Shown here: piece by piece, positions 39,646 through 48,183 of the stretch
How the letters are laid out: each line of letters starts with the position of its first letter
How positions within the stretch are numbered: the stretch's first letter is position 1
Source of the DNA: Ponticoccus alexandrii
GTDB lineage: Bacteria > Pseudomonadota > Alphaproteobacteria > Rhodobacterales > Rhodobacteraceae
Assembly (NCBI RefSeq): GCF_016806125.1
Contig: NZ_CP047166.1
Coordinates: forward strand, 3,534,001 to 3,598,000
Direction of reading: 5' to 3'
Length of the DNA: 64,000 nt
The notes under the pieces: generated by a model
What the model saw: only the letters and a program-made list of their open reading frames with translations
What the model was told of the DNA's origin: nothing
The model's database searches: none
Translations under genes and position numbers: made by a program

Positions 39646-40352
39646 TGGCCCGCTTCCTGCTGGTCCACGGCGCGGCGCACGGGGCCTGGTGCTGGCGCGA
39701 CGTGCTCCCGGCGCTTCGGGCGCTGGGTCACGAGGCAAAGGCCATCGACCTGCCCTCGCACGGCAGCGACCCGACCCCGCCGGAAACCGTGACGCTGGAC
39801 GATTATGCGCAGGCCATCCTCGCCGCGCTGGAGCCCCATACGATCCTCGTCGGCCATTCCATGGGTGGTTACCCGATCACGCGCGCCGCAGAGATCGATG
39901 CCGCGCGGGTGGCCCGCCTCGTCTACCTCTGCGCCTATACGCCATGGCCGGATATGTCGCTGGCCCGGATGCGGTTCGAAGCGCCCTCGCAGCCGCTCCT
40001 GCCCGCGATCCGGCTGGCTGAGGGCGAAAAGACCTTCACCTTCGACCCCGCGCTCTCGCCCGGGATCTTCTACCACGACTGTCCGGAGGGCACGGCGGAC
40101 TACGCCCTGCCCCGCCTGAGCCCGCAGCCGGTGGCACCCAATGGCACGGCAATCGCGCTGGAACACAGCCCGGCCCTGCCGCGCAGCTACATCCTGTGCG
40201 AAGAGGACCGCGCCATTCCGCCCGAGTTCCAGCAGACCATGGCCGAGCGCTTCGCCCCCGGGGACCGGCACCGCCTGCCCTGCGGCCACTCCCCCTTCTT
40301 CGCCATGCCCGACCGCCTCGCCGCCCTGCTGGACGCTATCGCCCGGGCCTGA
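39645..40352 (+). CDS. Alpha/beta hydrolase, salicylate esterase/hydroxynitrile lyase-like group
   Basis: A 235-residue alpha/beta hydrolase starting MARFLLVHGAAHGAWCWRDV, the start typical of the MES/SABP2/EstC group. The nucleophile is in VGHSMGGYPI near residue 75 and the His in CGHSPFFAMPDRL near residue 215, with the acid in CEEDRAIP. Such enzymes cleave small methyl or aryl esters. TGATG coupling with the upstream PcaD-like gene indicates an operon. Confidence 0.85.
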   Translation: MARFLLVHGAAHGAWCWRDVLPALRALGHEAKAIDLPSHGSDPTPPETVTLDDYAQAILAALEPHTILVGHSMGGYPITRAAEIDAARVARLVYLCAYTPWPDMSLARMRFEAPSQPLLPAIRLAEGEKTFTFDPALSPGIFYHDCPEGTADYALPRLSPQPVAPNGTAIALEHSPALPRSYILCEEDRAIPPEFQQTMAERFAPGDRHRLPCGHSPFFAMPDRLAALLDAIARA

Positions 40353-40618
40353 ACGCAGACGCCCCGCTCCGCTCCGGCGGAAACCATGCCCGGCCCGGCG
40401 TGACCGCCACCGGACCGGGCCCTCGCAAGGCACGGCGGTGCTTGCCCCCTCTCTCGCCAACGGCCTCAGGCAACCCGAGCCCACACCCGCGCGCCCTCCA
40501 GCTGCTCTGCCCTCCCGCAAATCTTCCGTAACGTCACCTCTCAAGGCCCGGTCGCTTTCGGACTAGCCCCCGACCACCCGCCTGTCGCAGGCTCGACCCG
40601 GACAACAGGAGGACGCCC

Positions 40619-41704
40619 TTGCCCCGCATCCGTGCCGCGGTCTGCACCGCCTTCAACCAGCCCCTCGCCATCGAGGCGCTCGACCTCCGCGCCCCCCTTG
40701 CCGGAGAGGTCGAGGTCACCCTCGAGGCCGTGGCGATCTGCCATTCCGACATCTCCTACGCCGAGGGCGCATGGGGCGGCGACCTGCCCGCCGTCTACGG
40801 CCACGAGGCCGCGGGCCGCATCAGCGCCACCGGCCCGGGCGTCACCGCCTTCACGCAGGGACAGCGCGTCGTGGTGACGCTGATCAAGGCCTGCAACGCC
40901 TGCATCAACTGCGCCACCGGCCACCCGACGATCTGCGAGAACCAGGCGCCGCGCCCGGCCCCGCTGACCCGCCCCGACGGCACCGAGGTGATCCAGTCCA
41001 TGCACTGCGGCGCCTTCGCCGAGCGCGTGGTCGTGGATCAAAGCCAGATCGTCGCTGTGCCGGACAACCTGCCGCCCGAAAGCCTCTGCCTGCTGGCCTG
41101 CGGCGTGATCACGGGTATCGGCGGCATGATCAACGCGGGCCGGCTGAAACCGGGCGAGGACGTGGTGGTGATCGGCGCCGGCGGCGTCGGCCTGAACGCG
41201 ATACAGGGCGCCCGCATCGCCGGGGCCCGCCGTATCGTCGCCGTCGACATGTCAGAGGCCAAGCTGGAAACCGCCAGGGCCTTCGGCGCCACCCACGGCG
41301 TGCTCGGCACCGAAAAATCCCCCTGGCGCAAGGCCATGAAGGCACTCGGGCGCGGCGCCGATGTGGTCGCCGTCACCGTCGGCGCCATTCCCGCCTACGA
41401 ACAGGCGCTGCGCTACATGGGATGGGGCGGGCGCATGGTGATGATCGGCATGCCGCACTCCGGTGCCATGGCGCAATACGAACCAGTGGTTCCCGCTTTC
41501 ATGGGCCAGCACATGATCGGCTCCAAGATGGGCGACGCGGTGATCTCGCGCGACATCCCCTGGATGGCCGACCTCTACGCGCAGGGCCGCCTGAAACTCG
41601 ACGAACTGGTCTCGGGCCGCTGGTCGCTCGACCAGATCAACGAAGCCATCGCCGACACCAGAACCGGCGGCGCCCGCCGCAACGTCATCCTCTTCGACGC
41701 CTGA
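40619..41704 (+). CDS. Zinc-dependent alcohol dehydrogenase, class III-like
   Basis: A 361-residue medium-chain dehydrogenase. Catalytic zinc ligands are in CHSDISYAEG and GHEAAGRI. The structural-zinc lobe is partly conserved as CNACINCATGHPTICEN, and the cofactor motif is GAGGVGLNAIQGARIAGA. It probably oxidises a primary or aromatic alcohol with NAD. The start is TTG at 40619 with AGGAGG 7 bases upstream and no ATG nearby. It follows a 266-base gap in which I see no gene. Confidence 0.9.
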   Translation: MPRIRAAVCTAFNQPLAIEALDLRAPLAGEVEVTLEAVAICHSDISYAEGAWGGDLPAVYGHEAAGRISATGPGVTAFTQGQRVVVTLIKACNACINCATGHPTICENQAPRPAPLTRPDGTEVIQSMHCGAFAERVVVDQSQIVAVPDNLPPESLCLLACGVITGIGGMINAGRLKPGEDVVVIGAGGVGLNAIQGARIAGARRIVAVDMSEAKLETARAFGATHGVLGTEKSPWRKAMKALGRGADVVAVTVGAIPAYEQALRYMGWGGRMVMIGMPHSGAMAQYEPVVPAFMGQHMIGSKMGDAVISRDIPWMADLYAQGRLKLDELVSGRWSLDQINEAIADTRTGGARRNVILFDA

Positions 41705-41736
41705 ACCTCTCGCGGCCCGCGCCACCCCACCCCCCC

Positions 41737-41785
41737 CTCTTCTTTGGTCTTCCCAATACCTCGGGGGTCCGGGGGCAGAGCCCCC
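41737..41785 (+). repeat. Intergenic GC-hairpin repeat, copy 4 (short)
   Basis: CTCTTCTTTGGTCTTCCCAA core, TACCTCGGGGG, then GGGGGCAGAGCCCCC. It lacks the GGCCGCAGGCC stem and lies 32 bases after the alcohol dehydrogenase. Confidence 0.75.
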
Positions 41786-41835
41786 GGCCGGTCGCCCCGC
41801 GAAAGCGGGGCGAAACCACCAAAAGAAGCCACCCC

Positions 41836-43060
41836 ATGCGCCTCGCCGATCTCGACCTCATCGTCACAGCGCCCCCCGCCCCGGGCTGGGGCGGGCGCTA
41901 CTGGATCCTCGTGAAACTCACCACCGCCTGCGGCGAATGCTACGCCGCCTCGGTCGGGCCAAAGGCCATGACCGCGGTGATCGAGGACGGCTTCCAGCGC
42001 TACTTCGAGGGCGAGAACCCCGAGAACATCGAGCGCCTCTTCCGCCGCAGCTATTCCTCGGGCTTCACCCAGCGGCCCGACCTGACCGTCATGGGCGCCT
42101 TCTCGGGGCTGGAGATCGCCTGCTGGGACATCCTCGGCAAGGCGCGCAACCGTCCTGTCTGGGCGCTGATCGGCGGGATGATGAACGAACGCATCCGCGC
42201 CTATACCTATCTCTACCCGCTGGATCACCACGCCCTGCCCGGCTTCTGGATCGACCCGGATCAGGCCGCCGAGGCCGCCGCCGACTGCCTCGCGCGCGGC
42301 TATACGGCGGTAAAGTTCGACCCCGCCGGCCCCTACACCATGCGCGGCGGGCACCAGCCCGCGATGTCGGACATCAGCCTCTCGACCGCCTTCTGCAAGG
42401 CCATCCGCGCAGCGGTGGGCGATGGCGCCGACCTGCTCTTCGGTACCCACGGGCAGTTCACCACCGCCGGGGCGATCCGGCTGGGGCAGGCCATCGAACC
42501 CTACAACCCGCTCTGGTTCGAAGAGCCGGTTCCCCCCCGACAACCCGCTTGAATTCGCGGCGGTCGCAGGGGCCGTCCGTGTCCCCGTCGCCACCGGGGA
42601 GCGCCTGAGCACCCGCGCCGAATTTGCCACCCTGCTGCGGACCGGCGGCGCGAAGATCCTGCAACCGGCGCTGGGACGCGCGGGCGGGATCTGGGAGGCG
42701 CGCAAGATCGCCGCCCTGGCGGAAAGCTTCAACGCCGAGATGGCACCCCATCTCTATGCCGGGCCGGTGGAATGGGCGGCGAACCTGCATCTTGCCGCCG
42801 CGATCCCCAACCTGCTCATGGCTGAAACCATCGAGACACCCTTCCACGACGCGCTGATCGGCGGCAGCATCCGGGTCGAGGAGGGGTTTGTCCCGGCACC
42901 GCAGGGGCCCGGCCTGGGGATAGAGGTCGACGAGGCGCTGGCCCGCGCCCATCCCTATACCGGCGAGGGGTTGCATCTTCAGATGCAGGACGCCCCCTGC
43001 AACTACGCCGGGGGCAACCTGTTCGAGGGCGGCGCTCCCGCGCCGGTCCCGGAGCGATGA
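41836..43060 (+). pseudogene. Enolase-superfamily (mandelate racemase/dehydratase) gene with a C-run frameshift
   Basis: Two plus-strand frames together give one mandelate racemase/muconate lactonising-type protein of about 407 residues. It probably dehydrates a sugar acid or racemises a 2-hydroxy acid. The first part runs from MRLADLDLIVTAPPAPGWGG to FEEPVPP; the second runs from DNPLEFAAVAG through VATGERLSTRAEFATLLRTG, GRAGGIWEARKIAALAES and APHLYAGPVEW to the stop at 43060. The join is a run of seven C at 42532-42538, where six would keep the frame. Without correction translation stops at 42552 after 238 residues and loses the GER and His catalytic regions. The rest is well conserved, so the lesion is recent, a sequencing error or a slippage site. 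Confidence 0.85.
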
Positions 43061-43341
43061 CCCCCGCGCGCCGCCCGCAGGCCTCGCCACGGGGCCGGAA
43101 ACCTGCGCACCGCTGTTGTCGTTCAGGCGAAGGTCAAGGCCCGCATCCGCCCCACGCTCCGGGCGCCCGGACCATACCCCCGGGGCCCCGCCGGCAGGCC
43201 GCGCCCGCTCGCGGAACGCGACCGCCCCGCAGAGGGCAACCGACACCCGGGGCGCGGGAAACATGCATCCTGGCCTCACCTTTCCCTTGCCGGTAGGATG
43301 GTTTATGTTTTCATGACACTCTATCGACCTTCGGGACCGAC
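43061..43341. other. Intergenic space before the ArsR-type regulator
   Basis: About 280 bases with GC-rich inverted segments and no gene. The last 50 bases are AT-richer (around GGTTTATGTTTTCATGACAC, 43301-43320) and probably hold the regulator's promoter and operator, though no clear hexamer pair was found. Confidence 0.4.
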
Positions 43342-43665
43342 ATGACGACGACCAAGCCACCCGCCCCACCGCAACAGATGGAGGCGAACGCCCGTGACGC
43401 GGCGGCCTACCTCAAGACGCTGGCCCACGAGGGGCGGCTGATGATCCTGTGCCACCTCGGCAGCGAAGAGAAATCGGTCGGCGAACTAGAGGCTCTGCTC
43501 GGCATTCGGCAAGCGGCGGTCAGCCAGATGCTGGCCCGCCTGCGGGAAGAGGGGCTGGTCACCACCCGGCGAGAAGGCAAGACCATCTGGTACAGGCTCG
43601 CCGACAACCGCACCAACCAGGTGATCGGCCTGCTCTACAAGCTGTTCTGCGCCAATGACCGCTAG
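43342..43665 (+). CDS. ArsR/SmtB-family transcriptional regulator
   Basis: A 107-residue winged-helix repressor. LKTLAHEGRLMILCHLGSEE and the recognition helix region IRQAAVSQMLARLREEGLV fit ArsR, and YRLADNRTNQVIGLLYKLFC forms the C-terminal dimer helix. The metal-binding CxC motif of classical ArsR is absent; a single Cys near the C-terminus and one in the helix (ILCHL) suggest a non-metal or thiol-based signal, as in the SoxR/BigR-like group. It overlaps the amidase start by 11 bases, so it probably controls that gene. Confidence 0.88.
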   Translation: MTTTKPPAPPQQMEANARDAAAYLKTLAHEGRLMILCHLGSEEKSVGELEALLGIRQAAVSQMLARLREEGLVTTRREGKTIWYRLADNRTNQVIGLLYKLFCANDR

Positions 43666-45091
43666 GCCCCCCTTTACCGGACCGGACCTGTGCAGCCTGA
43701 CGGCGCGCGAGGCCATCGCCCTGCTGAAGGCCCGCGAGGTTTCGGCAAACGAACTGGTCGAGGCCGCCCTGTCGCGCGTTGCGCAGACTGCTCCCGCGAT
43801 CAATGCCATGGTCACCCCCTGCCCCGAGCGGGCTGGCGCAGCCGCGGCGCAGGCCGATGGCGACACGCTGCTGGCGGGCCTGCCCGTGGGCATCAAGGAC
43901 CTGACCCCGGTGGCCGGGGTGCGCACGACCTGGGGCACGCCCGGGCTGGCCGATTTCGTGCCCGAAGCCTCGGACCCGCTGGTGCTGCGGCTGGAACAGC
44001 GCGGCGCGGTGGTGCTGGGCAAGACCAACACGCCCGAGATGGGCGCGGGCGCCAATACCTTCAACCCTGTCTTCGGCCGCACCCGCAACCCGTGGGACAC
44101 CCGCATGAACGCGGGCGGCTCTTCGGGCGGCGCCGCGGCCGGGCTGGCCACGGGCGAGACCTGGCTCAGCCACGGCTCGGACCTCGGCGGCTCGCTGCGC
44201 ACGCCCGCCAGCTTCTGTGGCGTGGTCGGCCTGCGGCCCTCGCCCGGCATCGCCGGAGCCTCGGGTGGGCATGATGGCTTCAGCCCCTTCGGCGTCGAAG
44301 GGCCAATGGCCCGCACCGTGGCCGACGTGGCGCTGTTCCTCGACGCCATGGCAGGCTGGGATGCGCGCTGGCCGATCTCTTTCCCGCCGCCGGACACCTC
44401 TTACCTCGACAGCTGCCTTGCAGACCCCGGCCCGCTGCGCATCGCCTTTGCCCCGGATCTCGGCGGTCTTGCCCCGGTCGACCCCGCGATGGCGCAGGCG
44501 CTTGCGGACGCGCTGGCGCGCCTGGCCTCTCCGCAGATCGGCGTGGAAGAGATCCACCCCGACCTGCCCGGCATCGAAACATGCTTCCGCACCCATCGGG
44601 CGCTTGCCATGTGGACGGGCTATCGACAGACGCCCAAGCGCATCAGCGACCAGTACAAGCCCACCCTGCGTGACAACATCCGGCAGGGCGGCACGCTGGG
44701 CGTGGACGCCATCGCCGAGGCCATGACCACCCGCTCGCGCCTGTATGACCGCATGCGCGCCCTGTTCGAAACCTGCGATGTGCTGGCCTGCCCGGTCAGC
44801 GGCATCGGCCCCCTGAAGGCGGAAATCGAGTTCCCCCCCGAGATCGCCGGCGTGGCCTCCACCGATTACCTCGACTGGCTGCGCTTTGCCTTCCTCGCCA
44901 CGCTCTGCGGCCTGCCCGCGCTCTCGCTGCCCATCGGCCATCTGCCGAACGGCCTGCCCGTCGGCCTGCAACTGATCGGAAAGCCGCGCGGCGAGGCCCG
45001 GCTTCTGCAGATCGCCCGCCATCTCGAAGAGCAGCTTGGCCTGCCGTCGCGGCCCATCGACCCGGTTGTCCGGCACGGTCCCGAGGCTTAG
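43655..45091 (+). CDS. Amidase of the amidase-signature family
   Basis: A 478-residue amidase with the Ser-cisSer-Lys triad: Lys in VGIKDLTPVAG near residue 84, cis-Ser in NAGGSSGGAAAGLA near residue 160, and nucleophilic Ser in GSDLGGSLRTPASFCG near residue 180. It hydrolyses an amide to acid and ammonia; substrate unknown. GatA is unlikely because gatB and gatC are absent and the sequence is not GatA-like near the start. It is translationally coupled to the ArsR-type regulator. Confidence 0.9.
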   Translation: MTARPPFTGPDLCSLTAREAIALLKAREVSANELVEAALSRVAQTAPAINAMVTPCPERAGAAAAQADGDTLLAGLPVGIKDLTPVAGVRTTWGTPGLADFVPEASDPLVLRLEQRGAVVLGKTNTPEMGAGANTFNPVFGRTRNPWDTRMNAGGSSGGAAAGLATGETWLSHGSDLGGSLRTPASFCGVVGLRPSPGIAGASGGHDGFSPFGVEGPMARTVADVALFLDAMAGWDARWPISFPPPDTSYLDSCLADPGPLRIAFAPDLGGLAPVDPAMAQALADALARLASPQIGVEEIHPDLPGIETCFRTHRALAMWTGYRQTPKRISDQYKPTLRDNIRQGGTLGVDAIAEAMTTRSRLYDRMRALFETCDVLACPVSGIGPLKAEIEFPPEIAGVASTDYLDWLRFAFLATLCGLPALSLPIGHLPNGLPVGLQLIGKPRGEARLLQIARHLEEQLGLPSRPIDPVVRHGPEA

Positions 45092-45238
45092 GCCCCTGCG
45101 CAAGAACGGGTCGGCCTAACCACGCTGCGAGCCGCGCGAAGCGGCCCCTAACACAGCGCCGTTCCCGTCGCCGACGGGGGGGCGTGACAGGCTGGACGCT
45201 CCACCCCGATGGGAAACCCGCCGCCTGCCTCAGGCGCT

Positions 45239-45284
45239 GCAAATTCCTTCGAAGGAATTTGCAAATCCCGTCCACGGGATTTGC
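45239..45284. repeat. Twin palindrome element, copy A
   Basis: A perfect 24-base palindrome (arms GCAAATTCCTTC/GAAGGAATTTGC, 45239-45262) shares two bases with a second one (GCAAATCCCGT-CC-ACGGGATTTGC, 45261-45284). The whole 46 bases reappear inverted at 60916-60959. It lies between convergent amidase and ABC transporter genes. Confidence 0.9.
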
Positions 45285-45302
45285 ACCGCCCGCGGCACGC
45301 GC

Positions 45303-47099
45303 CTATTCGGCCGCCACCCCATCGGTGAATTGCAGCCGGGCAAGGCGCGCATAAAGGCCGCCCTCCGCGACCAGCGCGTCATGGGACCCGGTGGCCACGA
45401 TCCGCCCCTGATCCATGACCACGATCCGGTCGGCCTTCTTCACCGTCGCCAGACGGTGCGCCACGATCACCGTGGTCCTGCCCTCGGCCAGCCTGTCGAC
45501 GGCGGCCTGCACCGCGCGCTCGCTCTCGGCATCCAGCGCGCTTGTCGCCTCGTCCAGCAGCAGCACCGGCGCGTCGCGCAGGATCGCGCGGGCAATGGCC
45601 ACGCGCTGCTTCTGCCCGCCCGAGAGCATCACGCCGCGCTCGCCCAGCCATGTGTCGTAGCCCTGCGGCAGGGCCGTCAGGAAATCATGTGCCGCCGCCG
45701 CACGGGCCGCCGCCTCGACCTCTTCCTCCGAGGCATCGGGGCGGCCAAAGCGGATGTTGTCCCGCGCCGAGGCGGCGAAGATCACCGGGTCCTGCGGCAC
45801 CAGCGCCAGATGCGCGCGGAAAGCATCGCGGTCCATCGCGTCCAGCGCCACGCCATCCAGCGCGATTCGCCCCGCCGCTGGGTCGTAGAAGCGTTGCAAA
45901 AGCTGCACGACCGTCGTCTTGCCCGCCCCCGAAGGGCCGACCAGCGCCACCGTTTCCCCCGGCGCGATGCGCAGGGAGACCCCTTCCAGCGCCGAGACAT
46001 CGGGCCGCGTGGGATAAGAGAAACGCACGTCTTCGAAGGTGATCTCGCCACGCACCGGCTGCGGCACGGCAACCGGCGACACAGGATCGCGCACGCTGTC
46101 CTCGACATGCAGCAGTTCGACCAGCCGCTCGGTTGCGCCAGCGGCACGCTGAAGCTCTCCGAAGACCTCGGACAGGGCGCCCACGGCCCCCGCCACCATG
46201 ACCGAGTAGATCACGAACTGGATCAGCGTGCCCGCCGACAGGCCCCCCGCGCGCACATCCCATGCCCCGACCCAGAGCACGCCAACGATGCCGGTGAACA
46301 CGAGGAAGATGACGATCATCGTCATCGCCGCGCGGGTCCAGATGCGGCGCCGGGCAGCGTCAAAGCTCTTCTCGGTCACCTCGGAGAAGGCCGCCCGCGA
46401 CAGCGCCTCGTGGGTATAGGCCTGCACGGTCTGCACGCTTGTCAGCGCCTCCGAGGCATTGCCCGACGAGGCGGCGATCCAGTCCTGGTTCTCGCGGCTC
46501 AGCACCCGCAGGCGGCGGCCCAGCGTCAGGATCGGCACGATCACCACCGGCACGATCAGCAGCACCAGCCCGGTCAGCTTGGGCGAGGTGAAGAGCATCA
46601 GCACCAGCCCGCCCGAGAACAACAGGATATTGCGCAGCGCGATCGAGATCGACGAGCCGATCACTGAAAGGATCAGCGTCGTGTCGGTGGTGATGCGGCT
46701 CAGGACCTCTCCGGTCATGGTGCGTTCGTAGAAGGCGGGCGACAGGCCGATGACCTTGTCGAAGACCGCCTTGCGGATGTCTGCCACCACCCGCTCGCCC
46801 AGCCGCGTGACCAGCGCGTAGCGCAGCGCCGTGCCCAGTGCCAGCAGCGCGGCAATGGCCAGCGCCGCGCCGAAATACTTGTCCAGCAACGCCCCGTCGG
46901 CATTGTTGAAATTGTCGACCACGCGGCGCACGGCCATCGGCAGGATCAGCGAGACGCTTGCCGTCAGCACCAGCGCGGCGACCGCCGCCAGCATGAGCAG
47001 GCGATAGGGGCGCAGGAAGGGCCAAAGCGCCCGGAGCGACCCAAGCCGCTTCGACTTCTCGCGTTCTTCCGCCTCGACCGACAGTCCGCCGCGCGCCAT
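45303..47099 (-). CDS. ABC exporter, MsbA-type half transporter
   Basis: A 598-residue fused permease-ATPase that exports a lipid, drug or other hydrophobic molecule as a homodimer or heterodimer. Six membrane helices occupy residues 20-310. The ATPase carries VGPSGAGKTTVVQ (Walker A), LSGGQKQRVAIARAIL (signature), LLLDEATSALD (Walker B) and IVAHRLATV (H-loop). The ATG at 47099 has AAAGGGG upstream; an in-frame ATG 10 codons earlier is possible. The substrate cannot be named. Confidence 0.93.
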   Translation of the reverse strand: MARGGLSVEAEEREKSKRLGSLRALWPFLRPYRLLMLAAVAALVLTASVSLILPMAVRRVVDNFNNADGALLDKYFGAALAIAALLALGTALRYALVTRLGERVVADIRKAVFDKVIGLSPAFYERTMTGEVLSRITTDTTLILSVIGSSISIALRNILLFSGGLVLMLFTSPKLTGLVLLIVPVVIVPILTLGRRLRVLSRENQDWIAASSGNASEALTSVQTVQAYTHEALSRAAFSEVTEKSFDAARRRIWTRAAMTMIVIFLVFTGIVGVLWVGAWDVRAGGLSAGTLIQFVIYSVMVAGAVGALSEVFGELQRAAGATERLVELLHVEDSVRDPVSPVAVPQPVRGEITFEDVRFSYPTRPDVSALEGVSLRIAPGETVALVGPSGAGKTTVVQLLQRFYDPAAGRIALDGVALDAMDRDAFRAHLALVPQDPVIFAASARDNIRFGRPDASEEEVEAAARAAAAHDFLTALPQGYDTWLGERGVMLSGGQKQRVAIARAILRDAPVLLLDEATSALDAESERAVQAAVDRLAEGRTTVIVAHRLATVKKADRIVVMDQGRIVATGSHDALVAEGGLYARLARLQFTDGVAAE

Positions 47100-47396
47100 G
47101 GCGCCCCCCTTTATTCCGCTTGTGCTCAACGGGTTTTGCCCGCCCGCCCCCGAAGGTCAAGGTCTGCATTGACGCGGGCGCGCGCGTGCCTTGCCCCGGC
47201 CCGGAAGCGCCGGGGGCGGCCCCGGCTCGGCGGTGGTGATGTCCAGGGCGCCAATGCGCGGGGTCGCGACGTCGGGAAACGCCCGGGGATCTCTTGCCTG
47301 CCCGTCAGGGGTCACAGCCCTGCCGTCACAGCGGCAACAAAGCCGTGTCCCGCCTTCGACGGCGGCTTTGCAGAGGATCTGTCAGAAAGGCAGTCT

Positions 47397-47470
47397 TGGA
47401 GCGGGCGACGGGAATCGAACCCGTATCTCTTGCTTGGAAGGCAAGGGTCTTACCATTACACAACGCCCGC
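47397..47470 (-). tRNA. tRNA-Gly (anticodon TCC)
   Basis: The minus strand folds as a cloverleaf. The acceptor stem is GCGGGCG/CGCCCGC. The anticodon arm is CTTGC-CTTCCAA-GCAAG with anticodon TCC, reading GGA and GGG codons. The T arm is GGGTTCGATTCCC-like. The 3' TCCA is encoded in the DNA (47397-47400). Length 74 including CCA. Confidence 0.96.
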
Positions 47471-47483
47471 TCGATCAAGTCGC

Positions 47484-47512
47484 GTGTTAGGACATGTGGT
47501 TTTGAGGGTCAA
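47484..47512 (-). promoter_or_regulatory. Predicted promoter of tRNA-Gly
   Basis: On the minus strand TTGACC (47507-47512), 17 bases, TAACAC (47484-47489), about 14 bases before the tRNA 5' end. Confidence 0.6.
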
Positions 47513-48183
47513 GGCTGATCTCGCAGGCGGCCCCGGGCCCTGCGCCGCGCTGCCAAGGCCCTGCGCCATGTGGCTCGGCGGATGGCTGGCGCCCGTCATG
47601 CGCGCCGATCCACCGGCCTGCCGACGCCGATTGCGCTGGATCGCGCGGCGCCTAGGGCGCGCGCAAGGCGACCACCAGATCGCCGGAGGGCTCGGCCCCT
47701 AGAAAGGGTGCCGATTCGGGCCATGCGTCCTCAGGGTTGCCGAAATGCGGTAATTTTGGGGCAGTCGTTTCCGAATTGAGGCAGGCCCTTCCGATCTCTG
47801 GCACGGGATACCAAGTTTGAAGCGCAAGGCGCATCACCATCAAGGAATTGAAATTACATCCAAAATACGAACACCCAAAACCGGGAAACGTCACGTTTCG
47901 AAAACGGAAACCGATTGCGGTCCGAAAATGTGGCAGGACGCTGTACGCTACGTAAAGAAGATTGCCCGGGGTCGGACGAAAAAAACGGCCCCCTTCGGAG
48001 ATAAGCGATTGAAAGGCACAAGACCCGCCCAGCGGGGGCGCCGGCATCTGCGGGCCGCCAACGCCACCGGCAGCGCACAGATCCTGCGGCTGCCCGCCTT
48101 TGTGCCAGTGACATCGCGGGTCGCCCTGTCCGCACAATTTGCCTGCTCGCTCCTCCGGGCAGGATATCCAGAAAGGATCAGCA
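47513..48183. other. 670-base stretch without a recognised gene before the PIG-L gene
   Basis: Open frames on both strands are uneven and without ribosome sites. The part at about 47800-47960 is noticeably AT-richer than the rest of the window. It may hold a long leader and promoter for the deacetylase gene, but no convincing hexamer pair was found. No integrase, direct repeat of the tRNA 3' end or IS remnant was recognised. Confidence 0.5.

Noticed and set aside
47397-47470. tRNA-Gly considered as an attachment site of an integrated element
   Set aside because: No integrase gene and no direct repeat of the tRNA 3' end were seen in the flanking sequence.
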